Of a stretch of 47,451 nt of DNA, positions 18,756 through 27,990 are shown one piece after another. Position 1 is the stretch's first letter. Each line of letters starts with the position of its first letter. The translations under genes and the position numbers were made by a program. Under the pieces are notes generated by a model, which was given only the letters and a program-made list of their open reading frames with translations, was not told the origin of the DNA and did not search any database. Source of the stretch: Actinacidiphila rubida (GTDB taxonomy: Bacteria > Actinomycetota > Actinomycetes > Streptomycetales > Streptomycetaceae); the NCBI RefSeq assembly GCF_900110255.1, contig NZ_FODD01000050.1, forward strand, positions 1-47,451. The letters are read 5' to 3'.

Positions 18756-21296
18756 GTGCGCGCCGTACTGCGCTGGGCCCAGGCCGACTTGCGCACGCAC
18801 CGGGGCCAGGCGCTGACCATCGTGCTGGCCAGCGCGGGCGTCACCGTCGCCCTGCTGATGTCCGTCGCCCTGCTGGTCGCCGCCGCGCACCCCTGGCAGC
18901 GGCTGTTCACCGCCACGCACGGGGCGCACGTGTGGATGCGGGTGGACCCGGGCGCCGACACTGCCGCGCTGCGGCACCTCGACACCGTGACGGGGATCGC
19001 CGGCCCCTTCCGCACGGTCACCGTGACCGTGCAGCACGGCGCGGACAAGGCGGCGGTCGGGCTGCGGGCGGCCGAGAGCAGGCCGGCGTCGGTGGGCCGC
19101 CCCGAGATCGTCTCGGGCGACTGGCTGAGCACGGCGGGAGCGGTCTCCTACGAGGTGCCGGTCGCCGGTCCGCCTGCGGGCGGCCCGGGGGATACGCCGT
19201 CGGGCACCGGGAGTTCGGCGTACGCGAGCGCCGGGAGGCCCGGCACGGGCGGTACGCCCCAGGGGCCGGCGAACTCCCGTGCGCACGCCGGGACTTCGGG
19301 TTCCGACGGGCCCGCGTCTGGCGCTGTGCCTGCCGGGTCCCAGGACTCCGGTTCCGGGGCCGCCCCCTTCGGGCCGCAGGCGCCCGTCGAGATCGTGCTG
19401 GAGCAGTCCGTGGCGACCGCGCTGTGGGCCTCGCCCGGCGACGTGCTCACCGCGCGCGACGGCGACCGCACGCTGCAACTGCGCGTGGCCGGGGTCGCCG
19501 ACACCGCCGAGGCGCACTACTCGCCCGGCGGCTCCCCGGGCATCGGCTGGGCCCCGGCCAGCTTCGTCGGCGACCTCGCCGCCCGCACCCACCAGAGCAC
19601 CCTGACCGTCGGCCTGGTCACCTCCGACCCCGGCGACACCCGCTACCTGGTGCAGCAGGCCGTCGCCGCGGTCGGCCCCGACAAGGTGGTCTCGGTGTCC
19701 ACCTGGCGCGACGCCCGCGCCGACGCCGAGGGCGACAACCACCTGCTCGGCCTGCTCACCGGCATCTTCGGGCTGGGCGCCCTGCTCGCTGCCGCCGTCG
19801 CCGCGACCGGCGGCATCGGCGTACGGGTGCGCGCCCACGCCCGCGACGTCTCCGTCCTGAAGGCGATCGGCCTGACACCCCTCCAGGTCGCGGGGATGTT
19901 CCTCATCCAGCACCTGCTGCTCGCCGGGGCGGGCGTGCTCGCCGCCCTCGCCGCCACCGAGGCGCTGGGCACCCGCGTGCCCGGGCCGCTCGGCCAGGCG
20001 CTGGCGGTGTGGCAGACCCTGCCCTCGCAGAGCTGGGCGCTGCCGCTCACCGCGCTCGCCACCCTCGCCGTCATCGGCACCGGCACCGCGCTCGCCGGCT
20101 GGCGGGCCGCCCGCCTGCCCGCGATCCCCGTCGCCCGCACCGCCGTTCCCGGCCGCCGGCGGCTGTCGGGGGCCACCCGCACCGCCCTCCGGCTGCGGGT
20201 TCCGCCCTCGCTGGTCCTCGGCTGGCGGGCCGTCGCCAACCGCCCGGGCCGCTCGGCCGCGGCAGCCGCCCGGCTCATGGTGCCCGTCTTGATGATCAGC
20301 GCGGCCCTGGGCACCTGGGCCACCATGGACGCCTTCCAGCACCAGCCCGTCCGCTACGGTCTGGCCGGCCAGCTCACCGCCCGCGCCGGCACCGATCCCG
20401 CCCGCGTCGCCGAGCAGGTGGCGCACGCGCCCGGCGTCGCCGCCGCCCGCTCCGAGGTCGAACTCGCCGCGCTCGCCCCCGGCCAGACCGAGACCGTCAC
20501 CCTGCGCGGTGTCGGCACCGCGGCACACCCCTACCCGTACGCGATCGTCGACGGCCGGGCGCCCACCGCGCCCGACGAAGCGGTCGCCGGGCAGGGCCTG
20601 TTCACCGCGCTCAACGTCTCGGTCGGGCAGTGGATCAGGCTCACCGTCGGCAGCACCCCGCACATCCTGCACCTGGTCGGGCGCTGCATCGAGACGCAGA
20701 ACGCCGGTCGGGTCGTCTCCACCGGATTCGACACCCTCCAGGACCAGGACCCCACCCTGCGCCCGGCCTCCTACGAGCTCCAACTCGCCCCCGGCACCAG
20801 CCCGTCGGCCGAGCAGAGCGCCCTCGCGTCGGCAACCGGCGGCACCGTGGAGATCCACCGCGTCACCGATCCGGCGGCTAACGAGTTCACGCCGATGCGG
20901 CGGGTGCTGATCGGGCTGGTCGTGATCCTCGCACTGGTCGTCCTCGCCGAGATGTCCACCTCGATCGCCACAGTGATCCGCGACACCCACGACCTGCGGG
21001 CCTACCGGGCCGTCGGGCTCACCCCGCAGCAGACCGTGGCCACGATGGTGACGGGCAACGCGCTGCTCGCCCTCGCCGCCGCCGGGGTCGGCACGCTGCT
21101 CGGGGTGCTGGTCTCGCGGTTCCTGGTCGAACTGGAGGGCGCCGCCTCCGGCATCGGCTCCGGGATCGCCCGCACGCCCTCGCCTGCGGTACTGCTCGCG
21201 CTGGTCGCGGCCACGGTGGCACTGGCGGCCGCGGCCTGCCTGCTGCCGGCCCTGCGGGCGGCCCGGACAGCGGCAAGGGGGGCAGGGGAGGAGTGA
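18756..21296 (+). CDS. FtsX-like ABC transporter permease
   Basis: Large membrane subunit (846 residues, GTG start 5 bp after the ATPase stop) with two FtsX domains. Transmembrane segments lie near residues 15-45, a first core cluster near 330-400, and a second near 715-790 with a last helix near 815-840. Large extracytoplasmic regions separate them, in the MacB/ADOP-like arrangement that moves molecules at the outer face of the membrane. Both cores carry the conserved LKAIGLTPLQV / YRAVGLTPQQT motif that contacts the ATPase. Unusually, residues about 145-210 are a low-complexity Gly/Ser/Pro/Thr stretch interrupting the first extracytoplasmic domain. It works with the preceding ATPase; the cargo is not predictable. 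Confidence 0.9.
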   Translation: MRAVLRWAQADLRTHRGQALTIVLASAGVTVALLMSVALLVAAAHPWQRLFTATHGAHVWMRVDPGADTAALRHLDTVTGIAGPFRTVTVTVQHGADKAAVGLRAAESRPASVGRPEIVSGDWLSTAGAVSYEVPVAGPPAGGPGDTPSGTGSSAYASAGRPGTGGTPQGPANSRAHAGTSGSDGPASGAVPAGSQDSGSGAAPFGPQAPVEIVLEQSVATALWASPGDVLTARDGDRTLQLRVAGVADTAEAHYSPGGSPGIGWAPASFVGDLAARTHQSTLTVGLVTSDPGDTRYLVQQAVAAVGPDKVVSVSTWRDARADAEGDNHLLGLLTGIFGLGALLAAAVAATGGIGVRVRAHARDVSVLKAIGLTPLQVAGMFLIQHLLLAGAGVLAALAATEALGTRVPGPLGQALAVWQTLPSQSWALPLTALATLAVIGTGTALAGWRAARLPAIPVARTAVPGRRRLSGATRTALRLRVPPSLVLGWRAVANRPGRSAAAAARLMVPVLMISAALGTWATMDAFQHQPVRYGLAGQLTARAGTDPARVAEQVAHAPGVAAARSEVELAALAPGQTETVTLRGVGTAAHPYPYAIVDGRAPTAPDEAVAGQGLFTALNVSVGQWIRLTVGSTPHILHLVGRCIETQNAGRVVSTGFDTLQDQDPTLRPASYELQLAPGTSPSAEQSALASATGGTVEIHRVTDPAANEFTPMRRVLIGLVVILALVVLAEMSTSIATVIRDTHDLRAYRAVGLTPQQTVATMVTGNALLALAAAGVGTLLGVLVSRFLVELEGAASGIGSGIARTPSPAVLLALVAATVALAAAACLLPALRAARTAARGAGEE

Positions 21297-21300
21297 GCCG

Positions 21301-21337
21301 GCGGCGCGGGCCAGCAGCCGGCCCGGCGGTGCGCCGC
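21301..21337. terminator. Bidirectional hairpin between convergent genes
   Basis: GCGGCGC at 21301-21307 pairs with GCGCCGC at 21331-21337, enclosing an inner GGGCC/GGCCC stem. It lies just after the permease stop and before the end of the minus-strand regulator gene. Confidence 0.6.
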
Positions 21338-21404
21338 ATTCGGCGGGGGAGGCGCAGGTGCGCGGGCGGCCGCGCCGCGAGTCCGCGGTGCTCGCCCGAG
21401 CGGT

Positions 21405-24152
21405 TCACTCCTCGGGGCCGCTAGGCGCGACGGAGACGCCCGTCCCGTTGAGAGCGTTGGCCAACTGCACGCGGGAATGGACACCGAGCTTGGAGAAGAT
21501 CGCGCGTGTCTGTGTTCCTACCGTGTTTACGGAGACGCCTAGCTGGGTCGCCACGGATCTGTTGGTGAGGCCGGCGCTGATCAGAAGGGCGACTCGTTGT
21601 TCTGCGGAGGTCAAAGCCTCCCAGCCGAGGTTCTGTTTGACGAGCGGCCCCGCCCATTTGGTTCGGTGAGCGCCAGCGTCGCGCATCAGCTGCTGTGCCT
21701 GGGCGCGGCTTGCCAGGGCGCCCATGCGGTCGAATACGTCCCAGGCCCGATCGAGCTGCGCGAGCCCGTCGGCCTTGTGGCCCGTTTCCAGCAGGGCTCG
21801 GCCGTACGCGATGGCTCCGTCGCCACGCAGGAACGGTCGCGGGCTGGCCTGCAGAACGGTGACGGCCTGAGCCAGCAGGTCGAGGTCGTTGTCTCGCATG
21901 CCGCGCAGTTGTAGTGAGATTCCCTCGAGGCTGGCTACGCCGGGGTTCTTCCGGGCCAGGTGTTGCGCCGCCTCTGCGATCTCGGCGGCGAACTCGCGGT
22001 CTGCGGCTTGGGCGGAGGCGGCTGCGAACTGGCCCAGCCAGCATGGCCAGAGCGGCCAATAGTGACAGGCTGCGTCGGCGCCCCGCATCACCGAGCGCAA
22101 CGTCTTCATGGATGCGTCGAGATCGCCGCGCCTGGTGGTGAACCAGCCTCGCATGACTACGAGCCACTGGTTGCGGACGGCACGGTCGGCATCCACGAGC
22201 TCGTCGGCGGCGGACAGCTGCGCGGCCGCGCCTTCGATGTCGTCACGCAGCAGCGCGACTCCGGTGCGGACGATGCGCGCATCGAGGACGTGTACGTTCG
22301 TGCCGAGCTGTTGGCCGAGCTCGAGCACGGCGGCAGCGCTCGTTTCGGCGTCCTCGACACTGCCGGCGAGGAAGTCGTGCCACATCTGCGCGTTCTGGAC
22401 GGCGGGCAGCAATTCGAGCCGGCCGCCATCGACGCGGCGAGCGAGGTTCAGGAGCGTCTGCGCATCGTCGTAGCGGTCGAGGAACTGGAGCGCGGTGATT
22501 TCATCCGGCAAGCAGACGGCGCCGGTCAGCATCCGTCGTTTCCTGAAGTATTCGAGCGCGTCGATATGCCGGCCCTCGATGCGCGCAGCTTCTCCGGCCG
22601 CTTGCATGGCCAGCGCGAGGGCAGCGGTGTCACCGGATGCGCGGGCCTGTTCAACAGCGCTCGTCGCATGTGTCGAGGCAGGTTCGCCCGCGCTCGTCCG
22701 GGCGCGCGCGAGCGCGCGCGCCGCGCTCAGCCGGGACGCGGTCGCACGGTCGAGGCTGCTGCTCGCCAGGATCCGCTCGACACGCCTGGAAAGATCGGTG
22801 TCACGGCCGCTGAGCCACAGCGCATAGGCCGCTTCCGCGTACACGCGGCCGACCACCGTGATGTCGTCGGAGAAGGCCAGAATCACGTCGGCGGCGGCGA
22901 TCGCCTCGCGTGCACGCTCGGCGCGGACCAGCACCGACAGGCAGCGACGGCTCAGCTCCAGCCACTCCGGGTGTTGTGGACTCAGCGTCTGGAACGCCAG
23001 CATCGCCAGGTCGGCGGCGTCGCCTTTGCTCAGGCCGGACAGCTGCTCGGCAGCGCACAGCAGGATCCGCGCGCCCGCCAGGTCGCCTGGCTGCACCGCC
23101 GCGCGTGCATGGGACGCGGCCATCACCGGATCGCCGACCTCGTCCAGATAGTGGATGGCCAAGCGGCTGTGGACGTCGCGCAGGAGCTTGCGCGGCATCG
23201 CGGCACGGACCGCCGAACCGAAAAGGTCGTGCCGCATCGCCAGCCCGTCCTCGGTCGAAATGACCAGTTGCGAAGCCATCGCTGCTTGCACAGCACCGTC
23301 GACCGGCTGGACCAGGGCGAGGACATCCCGTAGCGCCATCGGTCGTCCAGCTGTTGCGAGCAGTTCCACCAGATCTCGCGCGCCGCTGTCCAAGCCGGCC
23401 AGCCGCTCGGCGACCGCCGCATCGAACTCCATAGCCATAGTGGCGCCGGCTCCACCGCCCGCGGACGCCGCGCGCGCCATGCCGTCGATGACGCCTGTCG
23501 CGAGGAGTGCGTTGCCGCCGGTGGCAGCGAGGTACCGGCGGGAATCCTCGTCCGGCTCGTACCCGAGGCGATCGTGCGCAATTGCGGCTACGGCCTCGAG
23601 GCTGAGCGGCTCGAGTCTCTGTGAAAGCACTCTGACCGCTTGGTGGCCGCCTGAGAAGTCGTCCAAGGTCTCCTCGCGGCTGGTGAGCACCCAGACGACA
23701 GGGAAACCGGCGAGCCGCGGCACCAGAGTCCGAAGGAGAAACAGGCTCACAGGGTCAGCCCAGTGCACGTCGTCGATCGCGATCAACACCGGTCCGCTGC
23801 TCGCCGCGGCCGCCTCGAAATGGTCGGCGATCAGTAGTGGTTCGTCGGCGTCTTGGAGGATTCGCGCGAGCTCCCCGGCGCTTACGAGGGGAGCCGAGCC
23901 GGAGCGCAGCAGAGCCAGCACCGCTGTGCCCGGTCGGATCCTGTCGATCTCGTCGCACTTGCTGCGGGCAACCTGCAGGGACATGACGGCGGCCTGCCTG
24001 CACAACTCCGTCACGACGGAGGTTTTGCCGACTCCGGCGACGCCGGAGATCAGCAGTACCGAGCTCGTACCGTGCTGCTTGGCCGCACGCAACGCGCTGA
24101 GCAGCCGGGCGATCACCTCGCCACGGCCACGCAGGGGTGCAGATGACCTCAA
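21405..24152 (-). CDS. LAL/MalT-type LuxR family regulator with AAA ATPase domain
   Basis: Large ATP-dependent LuxR-type regulator of 915 residues. Walker A is GVAGVGKT at residues 37-44 and Walker B is VLIAIDDVHWAD near 120. A long helical, TPR-like sensor region follows, and a LuxR helix-turn-helix ends the protein at about 845-905 (LTSAEQRVALLISAGLTNRSVA, then TVGTQTRAIFSKLGV). The start is a TTG at 24152: an in-frame TGA lies three codons upstream, GAGG precedes the TTG, and no earlier start exists. It is divergently placed, 196 bp away, from the DUF302-led gene run, which makes it the obvious candidate activator of that run. Its ligand is unknown. No clear promoter or operator could be fixed in the shared gap. 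Confidence 0.92.
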   Translation of the reverse strand: MRSSAPLRGRGEVIARLLSALRAAKQHGTSSVLLISGVAGVGKTSVVTELCRQAAVMSLQVARSKCDEIDRIRPGTAVLALLRSGSAPLVSAGELARILQDADEPLLIADHFEAAAASSGPVLIAIDDVHWADPVSLFLLRTLVPRLAGFPVVWVLTSREETLDDFSGGHQAVRVLSQRLEPLSLEAVAAIAHDRLGYEPDEDSRRYLAATGGNALLATGVIDGMARAASAGGGAGATMAMEFDAAVAERLAGLDSGARDLVELLATAGRPMALRDVLALVQPVDGAVQAAMASQLVISTEDGLAMRHDLFGSAVRAAMPRKLLRDVHSRLAIHYLDEVGDPVMAASHARAAVQPGDLAGARILLCAAEQLSGLSKGDAADLAMLAFQTLSPQHPEWLELSRRCLSVLVRAERAREAIAAADVILAFSDDITVVGRVYAEAAYALWLSGRDTDLSRRVERILASSSLDRATASRLSAARALARARTSAGEPASTHATSAVEQARASGDTAALALAMQAAGEAARIEGRHIDALEYFRKRRMLTGAVCLPDEITALQFLDRYDDAQTLLNLARRVDGGRLELLPAVQNAQMWHDFLAGSVEDAETSAAAVLELGQQLGTNVHVLDARIVRTGVALLRDDIEGAAAQLSAADELVDADRAVRNQWLVVMRGWFTTRRGDLDASMKTLRSVMRGADAACHYWPLWPCWLGQFAAASAQAADREFAAEIAEAAQHLARKNPGVASLEGISLQLRGMRDNDLDLLAQAVTVLQASPRPFLRGDGAIAYGRALLETGHKADGLAQLDRAWDVFDRMGALASRAQAQQLMRDAGAHRTKWAGPLVKQNLGWEALTSAEQRVALLISAGLTNRSVATQLGVSVNTVGTQTRAIFSKLGVHSRVQLANALNGTGVSVAPSGPEE

Positions 24153-24348
24153 GGGTCCTCACTTCCGACGGCGCCGCTGCGCACGGACCGATTTGTTTTG
24201 CGAGCTCCACCGCCGTGTTCGACTCTACCCGACTGCATCGACACGGCAGCTTCACCTATTCATGTGATGGAAGGTGCGGGTGCCGGTGGAGTTATCTGCG
24301 AGCGGACCCCGAACATACGAACGTGAAGCAGCAGAAGGGACGCGAGTC

Positions 24349-24876
24349 ATGGCTCACACTGCCACCGCGACCAAGAACACCGTTACACGGCTTGATATCC
24401 CGACCGGTCGGGACTTCGATGAGTTCATCGCTGCTTTCGAGGCAGCCGTACCCCCGTTCGACCTCCCCCGTATCAAGGAGATCGCGGCCGCCGGCGGTAC
24501 ATGGGATGAAGTCGAGCGAGCAGTCGCCGAGAACGCGCCGAACGGCTTCGTGGTCTTCGGCACCGTCGACGGGCAGGTGCTCATGTCGATCGCAGGCCAC
24601 CGGCGCAAGGCGATTCAGTACCTGATGGGCAACCATGTCATCGCCGAACGAATGTACCGCCACCACCCGGACGCCGTGCTCTACGCGCCGCCCCGAGTCC
24701 TGATCTACGAAGGCGATGACGGCAACGCGGTCTTCGTCACCGACCAGCCCTCGACGGTGTTCGCCGGGCTCGGTGTGGCAGCGGTCACGGCGGTGGGGTT
24801 CGAGCTGGACGGGAAGTTCGCGCAGTTGCTGCGACTGCTGGGCGTCACCGTGCCCAAGGAACTCGAATCCGCCTGA
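24349..24876 (+). CDS. DUF302 domain protein
   Basis: Small protein of 175 residues without signal peptide or membrane segments. The DUF302 core is recognisable: LPRIKEIAAAGG followed by FGTVDGQVLMSIAG, a stretch ending in MGNHVIAERMYRHHP, then APPRVLIYEGDDGNAVFVTDQPS. These resemble the DUF302 pattern of a conserved Asn/His region followed by CxPRVLxVYE (the Cys is replaced here). The ATG at 24349 is chosen for its upstream AAGGGA. It is the first gene of a plus-strand run and lies 123 bp before the MBL-rhodanese gene. DUF302 proteins have no settled biochemical function; the context suggests a role in sulfur or stress handling, which is inference. Confidence 0.75.
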   Translation: MAHTATATKNTVTRLDIPTGRDFDEFIAAFEAAVPPFDLPRIKEIAAAGGTWDEVERAVAENAPNGFVVFGTVDGQVLMSIAGHRRKAIQYLMGNHVIAERMYRHHPDAVLYAPPRVLIYEGDDGNAVFVTDQPSTVFAGLGVAAVTAVGFELDGKFAQLLRLLGVTVPKELESA

Positions 24877-24999
24877 TCCGGCACGGGCGCTTTGAATCCC
24901 CTGAATACGCGAGGGCGGGCGGGGCCGCTCGCGTGATCGCGGCTGACCCGGTCGACAGAGACCAGTCATTCACGATACATCCAAGACAGGAGCATTGAT

Positions 25000-26358
25000 G
25001 TGGACGTCGAAATCCTGAGTACGGAAGGGCTCGGCGACCGGACATACGTCGTGCACGACGGTCACGTCGCGATCGCAATAGATCCGCAACGCGACATCGA
25101 CCGGGTTGAGAATCTCGCGGACGATCTCGGCGTTACGCTCGCCGCGGTGGCGGAGACGCATATCCACAACGACTATGTGACGGGCGGATACGTGTTGGCT
25201 CAGCGTAGCGGTGCCCGCTACCTCGTCAGCGCCGGCGACCCGGTTTCGTTCCACCGGATCCCGGTGAACGACGGCGACGAGATGATCTTCGGTTCGCTGC
25301 ATCTTCGGGCAGTGAAGACGCCGGGGCATACGCCCCACCACCTGTCCTACGTGATCCGCGATGCGCGGCAGCCGGATCAGCCGCCTGCGGTGTTCACCGG
25401 CGGATCGCTCCTGTACGGGAGCGTGGGCCGCACCGACCTCATCGATCCGATGCAGACCCTGGCGCTGACCGGCCTCCAGTACCAGTCCGTGCACCGGCTG
25501 GCGGACGGCTTGCCGGATGACACCTCCGTCTTCCCGACCCATGGCTTCGGCAGTTTCTGCTCCGCAGGTGAGACAGTCCCCGACGACAGCAGCACGATCG
25601 GCCGGGAGAAGATCCGGAACGATGCGTTCACTGCCGCGGACGAACGGACTTTCGTCGCGAATCTGCTCGCCGACATCGCCGCGTACCCCGCTTACTACGC
25701 ACACATGGCATCCCTGAACCTCGCGGGTCCCACGCTCCCTGACCTGACCGCCCCCGAATCGGTAAAGCCGGAAGAGCTGCAGCGCAGGCTCGAGGCAGGG
25801 GAGTGGATCGTGGATATTCGCAACAGGAGGGCTTTCGCCGCCAACCATATCGATGGCTCGGTCAGCATCGAATTGGGCGATCAAGCCGCGATCTACCTCG
25901 GCTGGATCCTGCCGTGGAACTCGTCCATCACACTCATCGGCGAGAGTCCTTCGGACATCGCCGCGATGCAGCGGCAACTGGTCCGCATCGGCATCGATCA
26001 CCTCGCCGGTGCCGCGACCGGACCGTTCGACGAGATCAGCGCCGGTCTCGGCCACGGAAGCTACCCGCGAGTCGATTTCGCCCACGTCCCCGCGGCCTTC
26101 GGCGACGACGAGGTGATCCTGGATGTGCGCCGAGACGACGAACGAAGGCGCAGCGCCATTCCCGGCTCACTGCACATTCCACTCACCGAACTCCTGGACC
26201 GCATGGACGAACTGCCCCAGGCGCGCCTGTGGGTGCACTGCGGATCAGGCTTCCGCGCCGGCATCGCCGCAAGCCTGCTGGACCGTGCCCATCGGCCCGT
26301 CGTCCACATCGACGACTTCTACGCGAACGCAGCAGACCGCGGACGTGACGTGGGCTGA
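25000..26358 (+). CDS. MBL-fold hydrolase / rhodanese fusion, persulfide dioxygenase-like
   Basis: Cytoplasmic two-part enzyme of 452 residues. The N-terminal metallo-beta-lactamase fold has the ETHE1/Blh-type motif HIHND (His54, His56, Asp58) and TPGHTPHH (His110). At the place of the usual metal-binding Asp (TGD) it reads TGGSLLYGSVGRTDL, so Gly135 replaces Asp. The C-terminal half has two rhodanese modules: the first (from about 260) lacks a catalytic Cys, and the second carries Cys414 in VHCGSGFRAG. Related enzymes turn persulfides into sulfite (dioxygenase part) and move sulfane sulfur (rhodanese part). The start is GTG at 25000 after GACAGGAG. It sits in a run with a TDT-family transporter that might export the sulfite; that link is inference. 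A second, decayed copy lies at 34130-34554. Confidence 0.88.
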   Translation: MDVEILSTEGLGDRTYVVHDGHVAIAIDPQRDIDRVENLADDLGVTLAAVAETHIHNDYVTGGYVLAQRSGARYLVSAGDPVSFHRIPVNDGDEMIFGSLHLRAVKTPGHTPHHLSYVIRDARQPDQPPAVFTGGSLLYGSVGRTDLIDPMQTLALTGLQYQSVHRLADGLPDDTSVFPTHGFGSFCSAGETVPDDSSTIGREKIRNDAFTAADERTFVANLLADIAAYPAYYAHMASLNLAGPTLPDLTAPESVKPEELQRRLEAGEWIVDIRNRRAFAANHIDGSVSIELGDQAAIYLGWILPWNSSITLIGESPSDIAAMQRQLVRIGIDHLAGAATGPFDEISAGLGHGSYPRVDFAHVPAAFGDDEVILDVRRDDERRRSAIPGSLHIPLTELLDRMDELPQARLWVHCGSGFRAGIAASLLDRAHRPVVHIDDFYANAADRGRDVG

Positions 26359-26432
26359 GCAGTACGAGGGCCCATGGTCGGAAACCAGCAGGTCCCCACA
26401 CGATCAATCACACATCCACAGGAGGTATGACG

Positions 26433-27299
26433 ATGTACACGGAAATTCGAGTACCCACACCGGCGGGTGAACTCTACGTCCGCGATCACCCGGGCGAGGG
26501 GCCGGCCTTCGTGATGCTGCACGGCTTCCCGGACAACCTCGGAATTTTCGACAAGCTAGCACCGCTGGTCGAGGAATCCGGTCGGCGAGCGGTCGCTTTC
26601 GACTTCCTCGGCTTCGGAGATTCGGACAAGCCCGGTACGGGTTACTCGTTCGAGCAGCAGGTCGCAGATGTTCTGGCTGTGGCCGACGCTCTGCACCTGG
26701 ACCGCATCATTCCGGTCGGGCACGACGCGGGTGGCGCGGTAGCGGTGAACTTCGCGCTCGCCTACCCTGAACGCACCGCCGAGGTGGCTCTGCTCAACTG
26801 CTTCTATGGGAGCAGCCCGTCGTTGCGTTTCCCCGAGCTCATCCTGTTCTTCGCCACTCCCGGGCTGGCCGCACTGAGCCAGCACTTCCTGCGCACCCGA
26901 GCCCGCTACGCCGAGATCGTGGAGTTCCAGCGCGCGAAGTTCCGCGAAGTCCTCGAAAGCGAAGAGCAGATCGACTACGACGAGTTCCTGGCTCCTCTCA
27001 TCGACGAGAATTTCACCCGCCAGGGCGCGGGTCCGGCGTTCGCTCAGATGACAGCGCAACTGTTTGCCGAGGTGGCCCGCGAAGACCAGAAAATGCCCGA
27101 GCTTGAGAAGCTCGACATTTTCTTCCGCGTCATCTGGGGTGCCAAGGATCCCTATCTCACACCGGCAGTCGCCGGCGACATCTCCAAGCACCTGCTCAAT
27201 GCCACGACCACCGTTCTGCCCAGCGCCGGACACTGGCCGCAGATCGACCGACCCCACGAAGTCGCCCGCGCCCTTCTGGCGCATGCCGACTCTCGGTAA
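26433..27299 (+). CDS. Alpha/beta hydrolase with Asp nucleophile (epoxide hydrolase/haloalkane dehalogenase-like)
   Basis: Soluble alpha/beta-hydrolase-fold enzyme of 288 residues. The oxyanion motif is HGFP (from His30), the nucleophile elbow is GHDAGG with Asp98, and the catalytic His is in SAGHWPQID near the C-terminus. An Asp rather than Ser nucleophile is the mark of epoxide hydrolases and haloalkane/haloacetate dehalogenases. Two ATGs lie six bases apart (26427, 26433). The GGAGG at 26421 sits only 1 nt from the first but 7 nt from the second, so 26433 is chosen. It follows the MBL-rhodanese gene by 74 bp. A detoxification role toward epoxides or organohalides is plausible; the substrate is not known. 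Confidence 0.88.
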   Translation: MYTEIRVPTPAGELYVRDHPGEGPAFVMLHGFPDNLGIFDKLAPLVEESGRRAVAFDFLGFGDSDKPGTGYSFEQQVADVLAVADALHLDRIIPVGHDAGGAVAVNFALAYPERTAEVALLNCFYGSSPSLRFPELILFFATPGLAALSQHFLRTRARYAEIVEFQRAKFREVLESEEQIDYDEFLAPLIDENFTRQGAGPAFAQMTAQLFAEVAREDQKMPELEKLDIFFRVIWGAKDPYLTPAVAGDISKHLLNATTTVLPSAGHWPQIDRPHEVARALLAHADSR

Positions 27300-27314
27300 G
27301 GAGAGGAGATCGCC

Positions 27315-27634
27315 GTGCTGGGACCCGGCCTCGCGAACAGCCTCGTGCCCGCCGCGGCCGCTGCGCTGGGTATGGACGGGCGGCCGTTTCGGGTCGTCCC
27401 GGCCGCCTGCGGCGAGGCCACTTCCGCACACGGGCACGTCGGGATCTTCTTCACCTCGGCAGGCGTGAGGCAAACGGTCGCGGCGGGCCAGGTATCGGCT
27501 ACTGGCGCCGTGGGACATGACGCTCCCGCGACGCGCTCACCCAGCGGAGTACGCGGACCACACCCGGTTGGAGCGTCTGCAGGGCGTCACCGCGGCGCTT
27601 TCTCGTCCCGCGCGGAGGCCCGAGGTCCTTTCGG
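27315..27634 (+). pseudogene. Truncated gene start and GAF-protein-like relic
   Basis: A GTG at 27315, with AAGGAGAGGAG overlapping the stop of the preceding hydrolase gene, opens a frame (LGPGLANSLVPAAAAALGMDG...) that looks translationally coupled. It loses coding character after about 60 codons. In another plus frame, about 27517-27620 reads RLERLQGVTAALSRP, typical of the start of GAF-domain/SpoIIE phosphatase proteins. I read the stretch as two gene remnants joined by deletion, ending at the palindromic repeat. The remainder, 27734-27990, shows no convincing gene, only the leader of the next hydrolase. Confidence 0.35.
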
Positions 27635-27733
27635 GTGTGGGAGCACGTCCTTCCGGGTGTGGGAGCAACACGGATGGATCTCGGGTCGCGGACGGAGACC
27701 GTGACCCGAGATCCTTCGGTGTTGCTCCCACCC
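27625..27733. repeat. Tandem 22-bp repeat leading into a long palindrome
   Basis: Two near-identical copies of a unit built on CGGGTGTGGGAGCA occupy 27625-27646 and 27647-27668 (one mismatch over the first 21 bases). The second copy starts a long imperfect inverted repeat: left arm 27655-27687, 15-nt loop, right arm 27703-27733, with most of about 31 positions pairing. It is much longer than a terminator stem and disrupts a gene relic, so a small palindromic mobile element or recombination scar is likely. Confidence 0.7.
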
Positions 27734-27990
27734 GTTGGCCAGGCTGCCAGCGAACACGATCATAAAGATCTTCCCTGGGGCGGCTCACGGATTCGTCTTC
27801 CAGTACGACGAGGGATCCGCTGCCGACTCGCGGTGTGGCGTGGCGTGCCTGATGGAACAGATTCAGTAGCCACTGCTGCGTGCCGCGTTCTTTCGGGTCC
27901 AGCTGTTTCCGTCACCGAAATTCAGAAACCCGGCGAACTTCGGCAGGCTCCCGATCGCCACCTGCAGTTTATTCAAAGAAGGACAACGAG

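Noticed and set aside
27625..27668. Two short tandem repeats as a CRISPR start
   Set aside because: The repeats abut with no spacer, only two copies exist, and no cas genes are near.
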